Assembly (NCBI GenBank): GCA_002633005.1
Contig: NMRA01001067.1
Span: forward strand, 40,406 to 60,661
Direction: 5' to 3'
Source: Phoronis australis
Taxonomy: Eukaryota; Phoronida; Phoronidae
DNA length: 20,256 nt
Part shown: positions 1-8,349 of the stretch, piece by piece
How positions within the stretch are numbered: the stretch's first letter is position 1
How the letters are laid out: each line of letters begins with the position of its first letter
Made by a program: the position numbers and the translations under genes
The notes under the pieces: generated by a model
Databases searched by the model: none
What the model was told of the DNA's origin: nothing
The model's input: only the letters and a program-made list of their open reading frames with translations

Positions 1-22
1 CTGCCCCCCCTAAATCCGCCTA
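1..22 (+). mobile_element. Right end of a short hAT-like non-autonomous repeat
   Basis: The first bases are a C-run followed by TAAATCCGCCTATG. This matches the right end of the repeat copy near 10250-10273 (CCCCTCTAAATCCGCCACTG). Only the terminus is inside the window, so size and target-site duplication cannot be judged. Confidence 0.5.
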
Positions 23-253
23 TGGACTAATGCAGTGACAAAGACGATTCATAACTGTCATCAACTTACTACTTCCTGTATATTGAGTGCACTAGACCAT
101 CGAGCATGCTGTATCCGGAAATTGCACACCGTTTTACGGATTCAGAGTCTCGATTTCCACCACCGCCGGTATTTCCACAAAAAGAGTTCTGAAGAAGATG
201 TGTACCAACTCCAGCGCTTCGTCATCACCCCGCAAGAGAGACCTTGGGTCCGT

Positions 254-462
254 TCAATGGGGTCTGTTTTGACATTCATCAGATGTAGAAATTGTCAGCT
301 CATTTGTAAATTGTTTTTCAGCATTTGCCCCAAGATATTGACAACTACTGAGTGTGGGTTCTTCTTCTGCTGCCTCACGTGCAATATAGTAGCATTCATA
401 ATCTGATTTCAGTCGCTCTGGCCGTGAGTCAAGGATAACATGCGACTTGATGATTAACCTAG
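254..462 (-). CDS. Possible minus-strand exon, product not recognised
   Basis: An open frame runs on the minus strand from a good-looking acceptor (pyrimidine-rich tract then CCACTAG, about 463-475) to a stop at 254-256. It encodes about 69 residues. The middle part, including REAAEEEP, is acidic and looks protein-like, but I recognise no domain. The open frame extends further upstream, but there it lies antisense to recognisable gag sequence and is probably a shadow. A second short minus frame further downstream (about 130-230, with EIPAVVEIETLNP) could be a neighbour. No donor or poly(A) signal was identified. This could equally be chance openness. Confidence 0.22.
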
Positions 463-486
463 TGGAACAGGCCAGGGGTGCTAGAT

Positions 487-935
487 AGGTTTGATAGGCT
501 TGGGAATGTGTTATCAGGAAATAACTTGTTGGAGAAGTTTTATGCCGCTGCGCATGGTAGTGATGAGAGTTGAAGTGATTGGACAGGTCGTCTAGAGAGT
601 ATTTTACCAAACTTGACCACCGTTGATGCCTCGTTTAGTCAGAAGCAACGGGGAGAAGCTTAGGGCGAAGTCTTTCAATGGTTTGTCGTCAAAGGTTGTA
701 AAGGGGGCAATTGCATACACGTATGATAGGGGAGCCAATTTTGGTGAGTTGTTGGTCGTTGCTCGTGTCGTAGATTCTGAGCAAGGTACCCCCGTTGTAG
801 TTAAATCGTCTACTGCGCAAGATCAAACCATTCGTTTGAACTGAGAAATGAAATTAAGCGCCTACGTCAGCGTGTCAGTGAGCTGAGTATCCCTCATAGA
901 AGGTTCATGGTAAAAATGCGGGCAAACTGGCCACA
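487..935 (+). pseudogene. gag remnant of the gypsy-type element
   Basis: Translation from 487 gives RFDRLGNVLSGNNLLEKF followed by a Trp-containing segment (DWTGRLESIL), resembling the second half of gypsy-type gag proteins. An in-frame TGA near 569 and a frame change near 650-665 interrupt it. The frame that ends at 844 continues with FDRG-like and ELLVVARVVD segments typical of the end of this gag region. After the stop at 841-843 an adjoining frame still reads a basic coiled-coil-like stretch (LRNEIKRLRQRV). No CCHC zinc knuckle was found, and the N-terminal half of gag is missing. Confidence 0.7.
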
Positions 936-1002
936 AGCAGGATCAGTGTAGGAATAACACAAATGTGAATGCGTCGGGGGAAAACAAGAGGCTCATTCAT
1001 AT

Positions 1003-1440
1003 GTGGAGCAATTTATTGGACCCTGTCTAGAACTACTTGTTAAGATTGATGGGATATCATGCCAGGCTTTGATTGATATTGGTTTGCAGATATCCCCTGT
1101 GTCCAAGAGTTTTGCAGACAATGTATTGTCACGAACGGTAAGGGAGTTGAAACTTCTATTGAGAATAGAGGGTGCGTATGGTTCGATATTGCCATAGTTC
1201 GGTTTTATAGAATGTGATCTCGAGATGTTGTCCAGTGATGGTAAATTTAGGCACAAGTCTGCAGTTTTGTTAGTTGTGAATGATACTCCATACAATCAAC
1301 AAGTCTCTTGCATTATTGGCACTAATGTCTTGAGAGTGTTTACTGGTGCTGCTACGTTAGTTAGGAAACTGCCTGTTCCTTTTAAGACAGCATATGCAGT
1401 AGTAAAACATCACTGTGAAGTTACTCAGAGCTCACCATGA
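1003..1440 (+). pseudogene. Retropepsin (protease) region of the gypsy-type element
   Basis: The frame at 1003-1197 reads GPCLELLVKIDGISCQALID and then IGLQISPVSKSF. This corresponds to the aspartic-protease active-site strand of gypsy-type polyproteins. The usual D-T/S-G triad is D-I-G here, a substitution expected to abolish activity. A TAG at 1195-1197 interrupts the frame. A further block at 1225-1440 continues in the same frame (1003 and 1225 differ by a multiple of three) with CIIGTNVLR, matching the later ILG-type strand of retropepsins. The region is readable as a homologue but cannot be functional. Confidence 0.72.
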
Positions 1441-1444
1441 GTAT

Positions 1445-1730
1445 TCACTGAGGGTGTTAAGGTGACACCAGGGGAGAGCAAAATTATTGATGGCGTTTGT
1501 ATGAGCCCTATTGAGTCTGGGGTAGTTTTGTTGGTGTCTGGTGATGGATAACCTGGACGGTTAGTTGTTCACTCGCAAGTTTGCGGGGTCGAAAGTTCTT
1601 TTGGTATTTGCAGTGTTAACTTCATTGCGAGTAATACCAGTCAGAAGTGTGTGACTATTCCTTGTCGTGCTGTAGTCTGTAGAGCACAGTCTGTTGAAAT
1701 TGTAGGGACAGTTGAGGGATTACAGTAGGC
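1445..1730 (+). pseudogene. Pre-RT linker of the gypsy-type pol
   Basis: Between protease and RT the plus-strand frame reads EGVKVTPGESKIIDGVCMSP, an in-frame stop, then FGICSVNFIASNTSQKCVTI. This beta-rich linker is common between protease and RT in gypsy-type pol. Stops at about 1548 and 1726-1728 show decay. No catalytic motif is expected here. Confidence 0.6.
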
Positions 1731-1761
1731 GTAGTGGAGTAGAGGCCTCTGCAGAAATATT

Positions 1762-2440
1762 ATGTGGCCACCAACTTGGCAGTGGAGAAAAAGTAAATTG
1801 ATGGCTGTGATAAGTGAATACGGTCACTTGTTCTCTCGATCCGATACTGATTTGGGGTCCACATATTTGGTGGAGCATGAAATTACCGGTTTATACCTGG
1901 AACTCGGAAGTTATCTGGGGAATATGGTCCGTATTGGGGTTATTTCCGAGTCCGACTCGCCATTTAGCTGTAATGTGATCTGTTGTAGAAAACCTGATTG
2001 TAGTGTTAAAGTGTGCGTGGACTATCGCAAGTTAAATTCGCGTACTTTAAAAGATGCGTTACCCATACCTAGAATTGAGGAGACTGTTGACAACATGTCT
2101 GGAGCTAAGTTGTTCACATCTTTAGACTTGAAGTCTGGGTATTGGCAGTGTTCTCTAGCTGATTCGGCTCGTCCTAAAACTACTTTCAAAGTAGGGAATA
2201 CAGGTCATTTTGAGTATAACCTTCTTCTTATGGGTCTCTCCAATTCCTCTGCGACATTCCATCGGCTAATGGAAAAGTTTTTTAAGGGTATGTTATTGGA
2301 GGATTGCTGAATATATTCATACGACATTGTTGTTTTCGAAAACATTTAATGAGCACCTTGATTGTCTCCGGCGGGTGTTTCAACGACTGCAAAGTTGTGG
2401 GTTGAAGCTCAAGCTGTCAAAATGTAAATTCCTGCAAATG
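1762..2440 (+). pseudogene. Reverse transcriptase remnant of the gypsy-type element
   Basis: The frame from 1762 contains ESDSPFSCNVI, CVDYRKLNSRTLKDALPIPR, FTSLDLKSGYWQ (motif A, first catalytic Asp kept) and LMGLSNSSATFHRLME. This is the finger-palm order of Ty3/gypsy RT. A TGA at 2308-2310 breaks it. In the motif C region the expected YxDD reads Y-S-Y-D, so one catalytic Asp is lost. Two bases are missing near 2338, which moves the thumb region (KTFNEHLDCLRRVFQRLQ) into another frame, ending at about 2440 with KCKFLQ. Non-functional. Confidence 0.88.
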
Positions 2441-2589
2441 AACATTAAACTTAGGTCCACTAATTCATGTGACGACGTCACGCATTATGTTCAGGATATG
2501 AACAAGTATTTGCAATAATGTTTTGGCCAAGTGAATTTACGTACGAAGGGCTGCCATAAGAAACAATAAAACAGTGTAATCCTTCGGTG

Positions 2590-2915
2590 GTCACTGATGT
2601 GTTGCATGCTGGAGATATTGTTATGGTTAAGAGAGTTGTTCGTACTATCTTGACGACCTCTGGAAATCTGAACTGTATGAGGTAGTTAGTCAACCCGACG
2701 TGAACATACCTGTATACATTGGGAAACCGCTAAATGGTGTTTCGCGTAAAACGCGGATTTTTCATGGGAACTTACTCAAGCCCATTGTATTTAGTGTAAA
2801 CGCTGTGATGAGTGAGGTGTTCGTGAAGTATTGTGGTTACATGATATACATTGTGGCAACACTCATAGTCACCGTCTGTAGTGAAGGTTACATTTACTTT
2901 AACCTAGAACTCTAA
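2590..2915 (+). pseudogene. Integrase C-terminal tail of the gypsy-type element
   Basis: From about 2600 one frame reads LHAGDIVMVKRV, like the SH3-like strand following the integrase core. From 2661 another frame reads WKSELYEVVSQP, then IPVYIGKPLNGVSRKTRIFH and GNLLKPI, which is the conserved end of gypsy-type integrases (R-x-L/F-H-x-N-L-L). The upstream zinc finger and DDE core are deleted. The frame stays open to 2915 but shows no recognised motif after about 2800. Confidence 0.72.
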
Positions 2916-3142
2916 CACATATTAAGTATGCATGTTGCGGTAGAAGTATGCCCACAAATTATATTTTTGAAGTGTTGTAACATAATTTTGGTACCAGTTA
3001 ATTGCCTACGTTGTTTGACTGTTTCTATCTGACCATGGTAATGTCATTATTTTCACTTTTAGTTATCTGTTGTTATCAGGTATGTTGTGTTCCGTCTAAA
3101 CTTAATACAGTTTACTTTGTTATGTCGGGACGCTATTTTTCT

Positions 3143-3152
3143 GTAGGGGAAG
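3143..3152 (+). other. Polypurine tract next to the 3' LTR
   Basis: GTAGGGGAAG directly precedes the TGTGTGG start of the LTR. This is the expected position and composition of the plus-strand priming tract. It supports placing the LTR start at 3153. Confidence 0.5.
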
Positions 3153-3423
3153 TGTGTGGCGGAACGGGCTCCTGCCCATTAGCGCGAGTCGCTATTTTAA
3201 TATAAATATTCTGATGTCTATTGTGACGACTACTTGAAGCTATTTGTTGGCTATTCATTGATAGGCAAATTTCCATGCGCGCTGTCTGGAGACCTCGTGG
3301 TTTGAAGGAATCTTTGATCGGAGTTTTTGAAGTGTAGCTTTATCATTGTATTATGCACAATATATTATTGAACTGCGGTCCCTGGTCTTATTATTTATTT
3401 GTGTAATACATACCCGTGACACA
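3153..3423 (+). repeat. 3' LTR of the gypsy-type element
   Basis: About 271 bp beginning TGTGTGGCGG and ending CCGTGACACA, giving TG...CA termini. A TATAAATA box lies at 3201-3208. The right boundary is supported independently. Sequence from about 3421 onward (ACAACCGTCCC) aligns with the flank of the paralogous exon copy near 16457 (ACAATGGTCCC), which lacks the LTR. No second copy of this LTR was noticed in the window. Confidence 0.65.
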
Positions 3424-3665
3424 ACCGTCCCAAAAAGTAACCAACTGAAAGAGGAGCTCAGATGAATTCTTGCAGTTGATGCTACGGTACTAATCAGTCA
3501 GCTTATTGGTTACACTTGGTGTTACCAGGGCGATCACAAACACAGAGATTCAAGTTGAAGCGTGTTCCTGGCCCACACCTGTGAAGGATGGTTGAGCCGC
3601 CACGTTTGAAAACACGTTAAAATGCGCTAAAACAGTTGTCCCTTTCTGGTTATCTCTTCCTGCTG
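3424..3665 (-). pseudogene. Degenerate copy of a chitin-binding-like terminal exon
   Basis: The reverse strand reads GGSTILHRCGPGTRFNLNLC and then VCDRPGNTKCNQ before a TAA at about 3503-3505. This nearly matches the exon at 16534-16733. Homology extends through the stop into the 3' flank, including a shared block around GAATTCATCTGAGCT, up to the LTR edge. On the 5' side the copy is damaged. There is an in-frame TAA at 3617-3619, roughly 20 bases are missing relative to the other copy, and the first cysteine codons are disrupted. It is therefore probably a pseudo-exon. The retrotransposon sits in its 3' flank, so any original poly(A) signal has been displaced out of the window or lost. Confidence 0.7.
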
Positions 3666-4121
3666 TCAGCTAATTCTTAATCCAGAAATCGCCTATTTTG
3701 AATAAGGGACAAAGCATTTTCATAAGAGTAGATGGACTAAAGCAACAGCTGAGTTCCTAAGCTGTTTACGCTTCACTTGCGGCAAGAAATCGTTGCGTGC
3801 ATATCGAGCTCGCCTACCAATTACTTCGATTACTTCCATTACTGCAAGTGAACGCTAATAAGCGCGAGAAGCATTCGCCATTCCCGCTGTATTGCGTGAT
3901 TTTGAGTTTTCGTTAGCCGCTTGGTTCTACTGAACGCACCCCCACTTGAACAGGAAATACTAATCATTCTTACTATTGCAATAAGAAATATAATCTAATT
4001 TCATCCATGGCAATCCCGGAATTATAAAATTTTAAGAATCCTCATGTGATTCTTATTCTACGCCTCGTGAACCACCCTCCGACGGTCCGGTTTACATGCC
4101 TGAGTTGATCAAGTGTTTTAT
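3666..4121. other. Non-coding stretch, nothing recognised
   Basis: No open frame of note and no repeat were seen on either strand. On the minus strand it lies between the last recognisable kinase exon and the degenerate chitin-binding-like exon, so it could be intron or intergenic sequence. Confidence 0.4.
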
Positions 4122-4292
4122 AGGTTAGTACAAGCTCTTCAGTGTACGGGTTCTACAGGTTAGTACAAGCTCTTCAGTGTACGGGTTCTACAGGTTAGTA
4201 CAAGCTCTTCAGTGTACGGGTTCTACAGGTTAGTACAAGCTCTTCAGTGTACAGGTTCTATAGGTTAGTACAAGCTCTTCAGTGTACTGGTT
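4122..4292. repeat. Minisatellite, 35-bp unit, five copies
   Basis: Units start at 4122, 4157, 4192, 4227 and 4262, exactly 35 bases apart. The core is AGGTTAGTACAAGCTCTTCA followed by a GTGTACGGGTTCTAC-like end. Units differ at only one or two positions (ACGGG, ACAGG, ACTGG; CTAC, CTAT). The last unit is incomplete. The near identity points to recent expansion. Confidence 0.95.
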
Positions 4293-4495
4293 ACAATATT
4301 AATTTCCATCTAATTTATACTTGTTTCTTCTACTCGTTTTACTTGTTTGGTTGATTTGAATTAAAACTAGACAAGATTTTTCGACTTATCATTTTTCTGT
4401 CACATTTTTCTGGGAATCATGTGGATTTTCAACGGTCATTGATAACCGAGAGAATGCAAGGACAAGCGGCGTTTGTTCTTAACAAAGCCGCTTAC

Positions 4496-4911
4496 CGAAA
4501 ACCATTCTTTATTGTCGCATGTCCAAAATCATTCAATTTCACTTTGTTGGTTTGTCGTTCCACTTTTACATTCTGGGTGAGGAAATCATTAAGCAATATA
4601 TCTCTTCTGTAGGCACGATGAACTGCTTTAATTTGCGACTTTCAGCAATACCTTCACAATATCTGGAATAGGCAGCGATACCTCGCCCACATTTTCAAGA
4701 TGATGGTCTATGTAATCTGCAAGTGTAAAACCGCCCATTAGTTCCATGACAAGACCAACTATCGGTGGGGCTTCGTCGTCAACCGTTGGTGTCAGATACA
4801 AGCCGAACGGTTTAGGGGCGCATCTGTAGCGAGCAAGAGCCCGTAGACATCGGTATTCTGGAATGTGTTTTTAGGGACTTCTTTTATGATTCCTCGTACC
4901 ACCTGTTCATC
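4496..4911 (-). pseudogene. Protein-kinase-fold exon with frame breaks
   Basis: The minus strand encodes an atypical protein-kinase domain in three frame blocks. Block 1 (from acceptor CTCTAG at 4912-4917) reads DEQVVRGIIKEVPKNTFQ, where IIKEV resembles the beta-3 strand with the ATP-binding Lys. Block 2 (about 4862-4628) reads EYRCLRALARY (alpha-C-like), CAPKPFGLYLTPT, and the hinge IVGLVMELMGGFTLADYI. Block 3 reads AVHRAYRRDILLND, then VKLNDFGHAT with an intact DFG (4530-4522), and ends at a strong donor CG|GTAAGC (exon end 4496). The putative catalytic Asp is the D of RRD (4602-4600). The Mg-binding Asn position appears as Asp. Frame changes lie near 4857 and near 4628. The parts after DFG were not found downstream. 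Kinase fold: confident. Activity and substrate: unknown. Whether the breaks are mutations or assembly indels cannot be decided here. Confidence 0.75.
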
Positions 4912-5133
4912 CTAGAGCCGGGCTGTTTACGTGTTGTGCGAGGAGTTTGATATCCATTAGAATATTGCAATTATCTAGAGAATCGTTTGTGTTGCTACTA
5001 TTTTTATTTGCAGCTAATTATTGACTCAAATGTTGGGATTACTCAGAATTCTGAAACCCGTAAATTAACAAAACACATGCAACGAAAGTTTAATTTACTT
5101 CAAATTAGTGAGCAATGAAAATTAAAAAGTTAC

Positions 5134-6087
5134 CTGAATCCTCTCTTTGGCAAATAAGTCGTTTTTGGCTCCCGTTTTCTGAACATTTTTCTGATCCAAT
5201 TTTCGTTCACGTCAGCAAGAATAGACTGCGGCATGTTTGCATCAGATTTTACAGCTATGCGTGACCTTGCGTAATAAGAGGCCCACTTTCCAACAGAAGG
5301 TTGTCTGTGGGACTGCAAATGACGAAAGCTCTCTTGAGCAGTCACTATCGGATTATGCCGGGTTGGCATGCTGAAACAACAGATTCGCCTGCGTTGTTGT
5401 TTTTGCGCCGGCGACATGCGACGTCTTCGAAGTTTGGATGTGCTAAACGTGCCGCGTCTATTCATGAATTCAAGAGGTCGACGGATTATCCTTGTGACGC
5501 ACGATTTGGCTTGTCGAATATATTTAAACCCAAACGCTCTTCGCAATACATTTGGGTCGCACGACTTTACTTGCCGGAGCTTGGATGACATAAATGTCCT
5601 TGCTGAGTAAGTCTTAGCCCTGCCCACAACCATCCATTGCGCCTGCGTTATGAATTTTGGGACTATAGAGGTGATCTCTGTATTATGCCGTCCTTTACCG
5701 CCAATCACTGAATCCCTATCCTTGTTTTGGTAATGCACTTTAACACCGCGCACGTTGCAACAGAACTCGCCGTAGCATATCCCGACTTGACGACCAACTT
5801 GAACACTTAATTTCTGGAAAACGTACGGTGCAGAACGGAACAGACGATTGGGGCGATTTGCGTGTCTCATGTCTAAGGCATCGGTGACCATTTTCAAAAA
5901 ACAGTATGAGAGAAACAGGCTTTAGCAGCTGCATGAAGTCGACTGACAGCTCTGGGGGTTTCACCAAGATATTCGGCACTGTGAACAATGGCAGACTTGA
6001 ACGTCTAACCCTGTACTTCTTTCTGTCTGTCATGTCGTCGAATGCGACATTTTTTGTAGATTTATTCGCAACAGCTTCCGTGGACAA
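5134..6087 (-). CDS. Long exon upstream of the kinase exon, basic protein of unknown function
   Basis: A minus-strand exon of about 954 bases, bounded by an acceptor (TTCCAG, 6088-6093) and a donor (ATTCAG|GTAACT, exon end 5134). The first part (frame beginning LSTEAVANKS) includes MTDRKKYRVRRSSLPLF and VPNILVKPPELSVDFMQLLK. The second part is 255 codons open to the donor. The frames change by one base near a run of six T in the coding strand (5896-5901), so a single-base difference there would connect them. The second part is Arg/Lys-rich and holds two imperfect 20-residue repeats, LRQVKSCDPNVLRRAFGF and IRQAKSCVTRIIRRPLEF. It ends IRKMFRKREPKTTYLPKRGF. No known domain was recognised. Its length makes chance openness unlikely. 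Position suggests it is the N-terminal region of the kinase-fold gene, but its exit phase does not fit the next exon without a further frame change. Confidence 0.55.
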
Positions 6088-6093
6088 CTGGAA

Positions 6094-6475
6094 TTGTTTG
6101 GAAAAGTGTAATGAATATTGTTTCCATTATTTTGCAGGTCAATGCACCTTATTCACGCAGTAGACATTTTAAAAGTGAGCCTATTTTTAGGTTTTAAAAA
6201 CAATGCATTCCACGCTGAATCACAGTGCAAAGTGTGATTTTTTCGCGTGTCTCGTTGATATTTGTGTTTCAAATGCTATGTCCCACTTTTAAAATGGCGA
6301 CTGGTTGAATAAGATCTATAGCCTCTCACTGTTTGAAAACGTCTTTAAAGAAACACATAGCAAGACATGTCAAGAAAAGTACATTAGATATGTTTTAGTT
6401 CTTGGGTTAACTTTAGAAATGTTGTTGTGTATTATGTAAAATTAGATCTTTTACATACTTTTCGCTTATCTGAAC
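6094..6475. other. Probable intron sequence
   Basis: No convincing coding signal. If the minus-strand gene model is right, this lies in the intron upstream of the long exon. The plus-strand open frame ending near 6163 overlaps the exon and is its shadow. Confidence 0.35.
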
Positions 6476-6613
6476 CAGGGGCGGATTCAGGATTTTGAGT
6501 TAGGATTGTGCCAGTCAGACATTCGCACCCTTGAACTGCCAAATGGAACCTCAGTGAAATTTAGGAGGGCCATGGTCGCCTTACACCCCCCCCAAAAAAA
6601 ATCTGCCACTTTG
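6476..6613 (+). mobile_element. Short hAT-like non-autonomous element, copy 2
   Basis: It starts CAGGGGCGGATTCAGGATTTT and ends AAATCTGCCACTT, which are imperfect inverted termini. The interior (CATTCGCACC, TTGAACTGCCAAATGGAA, TAGGAGG, GCCATGG and a C-run) aligns with the copy at 10123-10273. The flanks share TGAAC on both sides (6471-6475 and about 6612-6616), a possible remnant of the 8-bp duplication typical of hAT elements. It encodes nothing. Confidence 0.65.
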
Positions 6614-6960
6614 AACGTCCTAGCAAAACCTGGACCAATTTCAAGCAAATCTGAACTTGTTCAACGGATTACTGGCTTTCAGATATTAAGAATAAATGAC
6701 GATTCTTACTACGGACTAGCCAGGACTCATTCAGGCGTCTGCAGAAGTTAAGAGATTGCCTTGACTTGAAAACGTCTCCCGTAGTTCTGAGCAGAAAGTA
6801 TTCAATTTTGTTCACAACATGAAACTTTCTTTTACCTAAGCACCTTGCTCACCTCAACGCTGTTGTTGATTTATGAAATTTGATGAAGCCACTGTTTTAA
6901 AAATACAAACTACCGAGGGATGTCCATTATGGATTATCGGATGATAGGTCGGCATACGTT

Positions 6961-7130
6961 TCAGGGAATGACGTCACGGTGATTTAAGGGACTAGTCCCT
7001 CTCCGACCCCCCCCCTCTCGCTTCAGAATGAACGCACTCTTTATCTTTCGCAAGACCGTCCCTACTGCCATTTCGTTTCCAAAAGCGGTAGCAAATTTGA
7101 CAATTTGTGCCTTCGCCAGTCTCAGCTGAC
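6961..7130 (-). CDS. Possible small exon in the kinase-gene intron, unrecognised
   Basis: After a usable acceptor (ATTGTCAG, about 7131-7138) the minus strand reads LRLAKAQIVKFATAFGNEMA, then VGTVLRKIKSAFILKR and a Gly/Arg-rich end. It looks protein-like, but no clear GT donor follows and the G-run could belong to a repeat. No domain recognised. Confidence 0.25.
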
Positions 7131-7146
7131 AATAGCACCGGTCCAC

Positions 7147-7669
7147 AGTTCAGTTAACATAGCAAGTTCAATCACGTTTTGTATATGGGACAGAAATCTG
7201 ATTCACTCTCTAAAGAATCTTATAATTTATAAAAAATGGGTTATGTTTGGATAACGCTTCAAGAAAATTGACCGGTCATCATTCTCTTGCTACAGGTGGG
7301 TTCAGAGGTAATTTTATTTTGCAGTTTATTTTGATATAATCATATGGTGAAATGGTCCGACAGAAAATAACTGTGTCCACTTAATGACTTTTTGATATTT
7401 TGAAATAGGACAGAGAAAAAATTACGAAAACCAAATTCGTCTAATAGGTAGATAATGGTTTGTACATAATAATATTCAAGCATGAATACTTAACTGTTCT
7501 TCAAGTCAAGAAAAAATAGGACTGGTTTGTTAACATTTTCATCAATACATTAAATACTCGGTTTTACTGCCGGAAAACATATTTTGGGGGTAAATTCTGG
7601 GAAGCAATGACTTCATGAATTTAACAGTAAAATCGGTTATGAATTTGTTATAAATCACCGATCCCTTAC
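7147..7669. other. Non-coding stretch, nothing recognised
   Basis: AT-rich sequence without a convincing frame or repeat. In the minus-strand model it is intron immediately downstream of the donor at 7669-7668. Confidence 0.35.
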
Positions 7670-8002
7670 AAAGGTTTCCACTCAAAGTTATCTGAAACTG
7701 GGATGGCGACGTCATCAGCTGGATGTTTCGTTACTGGGCGCCGTGAAGATGGTCGAGACCTGTGTCGTGTATTGCTGATCAAAGCCGGATTAATCTCCTG
7801 AGTATGGGAGAAAAAGTAACGAAGATTCGATGCACATTGGAGGAATAACCTCACGAGAAAAAGCACTGGGACGAAATGGAGTAATGGATTCCCCTGCGCT
7901 AGAGTTGAACATTTTTAGAAATGCCGAGATTGCTCGAGTAGACAGCCGGAAGGTTTGCCTTCCTGCTCCGTTTTCTAGTAATAGCCACCATTCAAGCACG
8001 AC
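7670..8002 (-). CDS. Probable exon 2 of the minus-strand kinase-fold gene
   Basis: Bounded by an acceptor (AATTTTAG, 8003-8010) and a donor (CCTTT|GTAAGG, exon end 7670). The first frame reads VVLEWWLLLENGAGRQTFRL and STRAISAFLKMFNSSAGES, and stops at 7790-7792. A second frame, open from about 7866, carries on to the donor with RHRSRPSSRRPVTKHPADDV and AIPVSDNFEWKPL. A single length change between about 7870 and 7792 would connect them. The entry phase is 0, which fits the proposed exon 1. The exit phase (2) does not fit the exon at 6087, so a missing exon or a further indel is implied. No domain recognised. Confidence 0.42.
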
Positions 8003-8300
8003 CTAAAATTATATTTGAATTGCTCATAATATTTCTGGTCTTTAACTCATTAACCCAGGAATTGAATCCGTCGCTGACTCTCAACAGTTTTCTGATGATC
8101 TCGGCCAGCCGATCGGAAACACACAGGTATAGTAATAACAAATTAAACAAAACGCACACAAATTTCCTATTTCAACATAAGCTCTTCCACAGCTCTCCCC
8201 GGTAAACTATGAAAATAAAATGTTACGCATTTTTCGCAAATATTGCAGAAGGAATAAAGTCCATGGCCTATTTTTTCTCATTTGATGAATTTTTACTTGC

Positions 8301-8348
8301 CTTATTTTCAAGAATCTCGTCGTCGTCGTCCACTGCTGTACTCTTCAT
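8301..8348 (-). CDS. Proposed first coding exon, acidic N-terminus, GC donor
   Basis: ATG at 8348-8346 opens 16 codons, MKSTAVDDDDEILENK, ending on AAG followed by GCAAGT, the classic consensus of a GC-AG intron donor. The next acceptor (8003-8005) gives a 298-base intron, and phases match (0 to 0). The Asp run comes from a (CGT)n-type microsatellite at about 8317-8329. No TATA box or initiator was identified upstream. The model is attractive but short, so confidence is limited. Confidence 0.35.
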
Positions 8349-8349
8349 G

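Larger units (their letters stand above)
484..3423 (+). mobile_element. Decayed Ty3/gypsy-type LTR retrotransposon (partial, 3' LTR present)
   Basis: A plus-strand element of the Ty3/gypsy (Metaviridae-like) type. In order I see the gag C-terminal part (about 487-935), retropepsin (about 1003-1440), the pre-RT linker (about 1445-1730), reverse transcriptase (1762 to about 2440), the integrase C-terminal tail (about 2590-2800), a purine tract (about 3143-3152) and a 3' LTR (3153-3423). The order is that of the family. Several stops and frameshifts break it. Most of RNase H and the integrase zinc finger and catalytic core are absent, because only about 150 bases separate the RT thumb region from the integrase tail. 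No 5' LTR is visible in 1-484. The element cannot encode its own transposition proteins. Confidence 0.88.

Noticed and set aside
35-406. 123-codon plus-strand frame
   Set aside because: Cys- and Ile-rich, no motif, and largely antisense to a more protein-like minus frame; no splice or start context.
1175-1195. GGTTCGAT resembling a tRNA B box
   Set aside because: It lacks the following conserved bases and any cloverleaf, and lies inside the retroelement protease region.
5301-5610. Two plus-strand frames (5301-5588 and 5368-5610)
   Set aside because: Both lie antisense to the long minus-strand exon and have its complementary composition.
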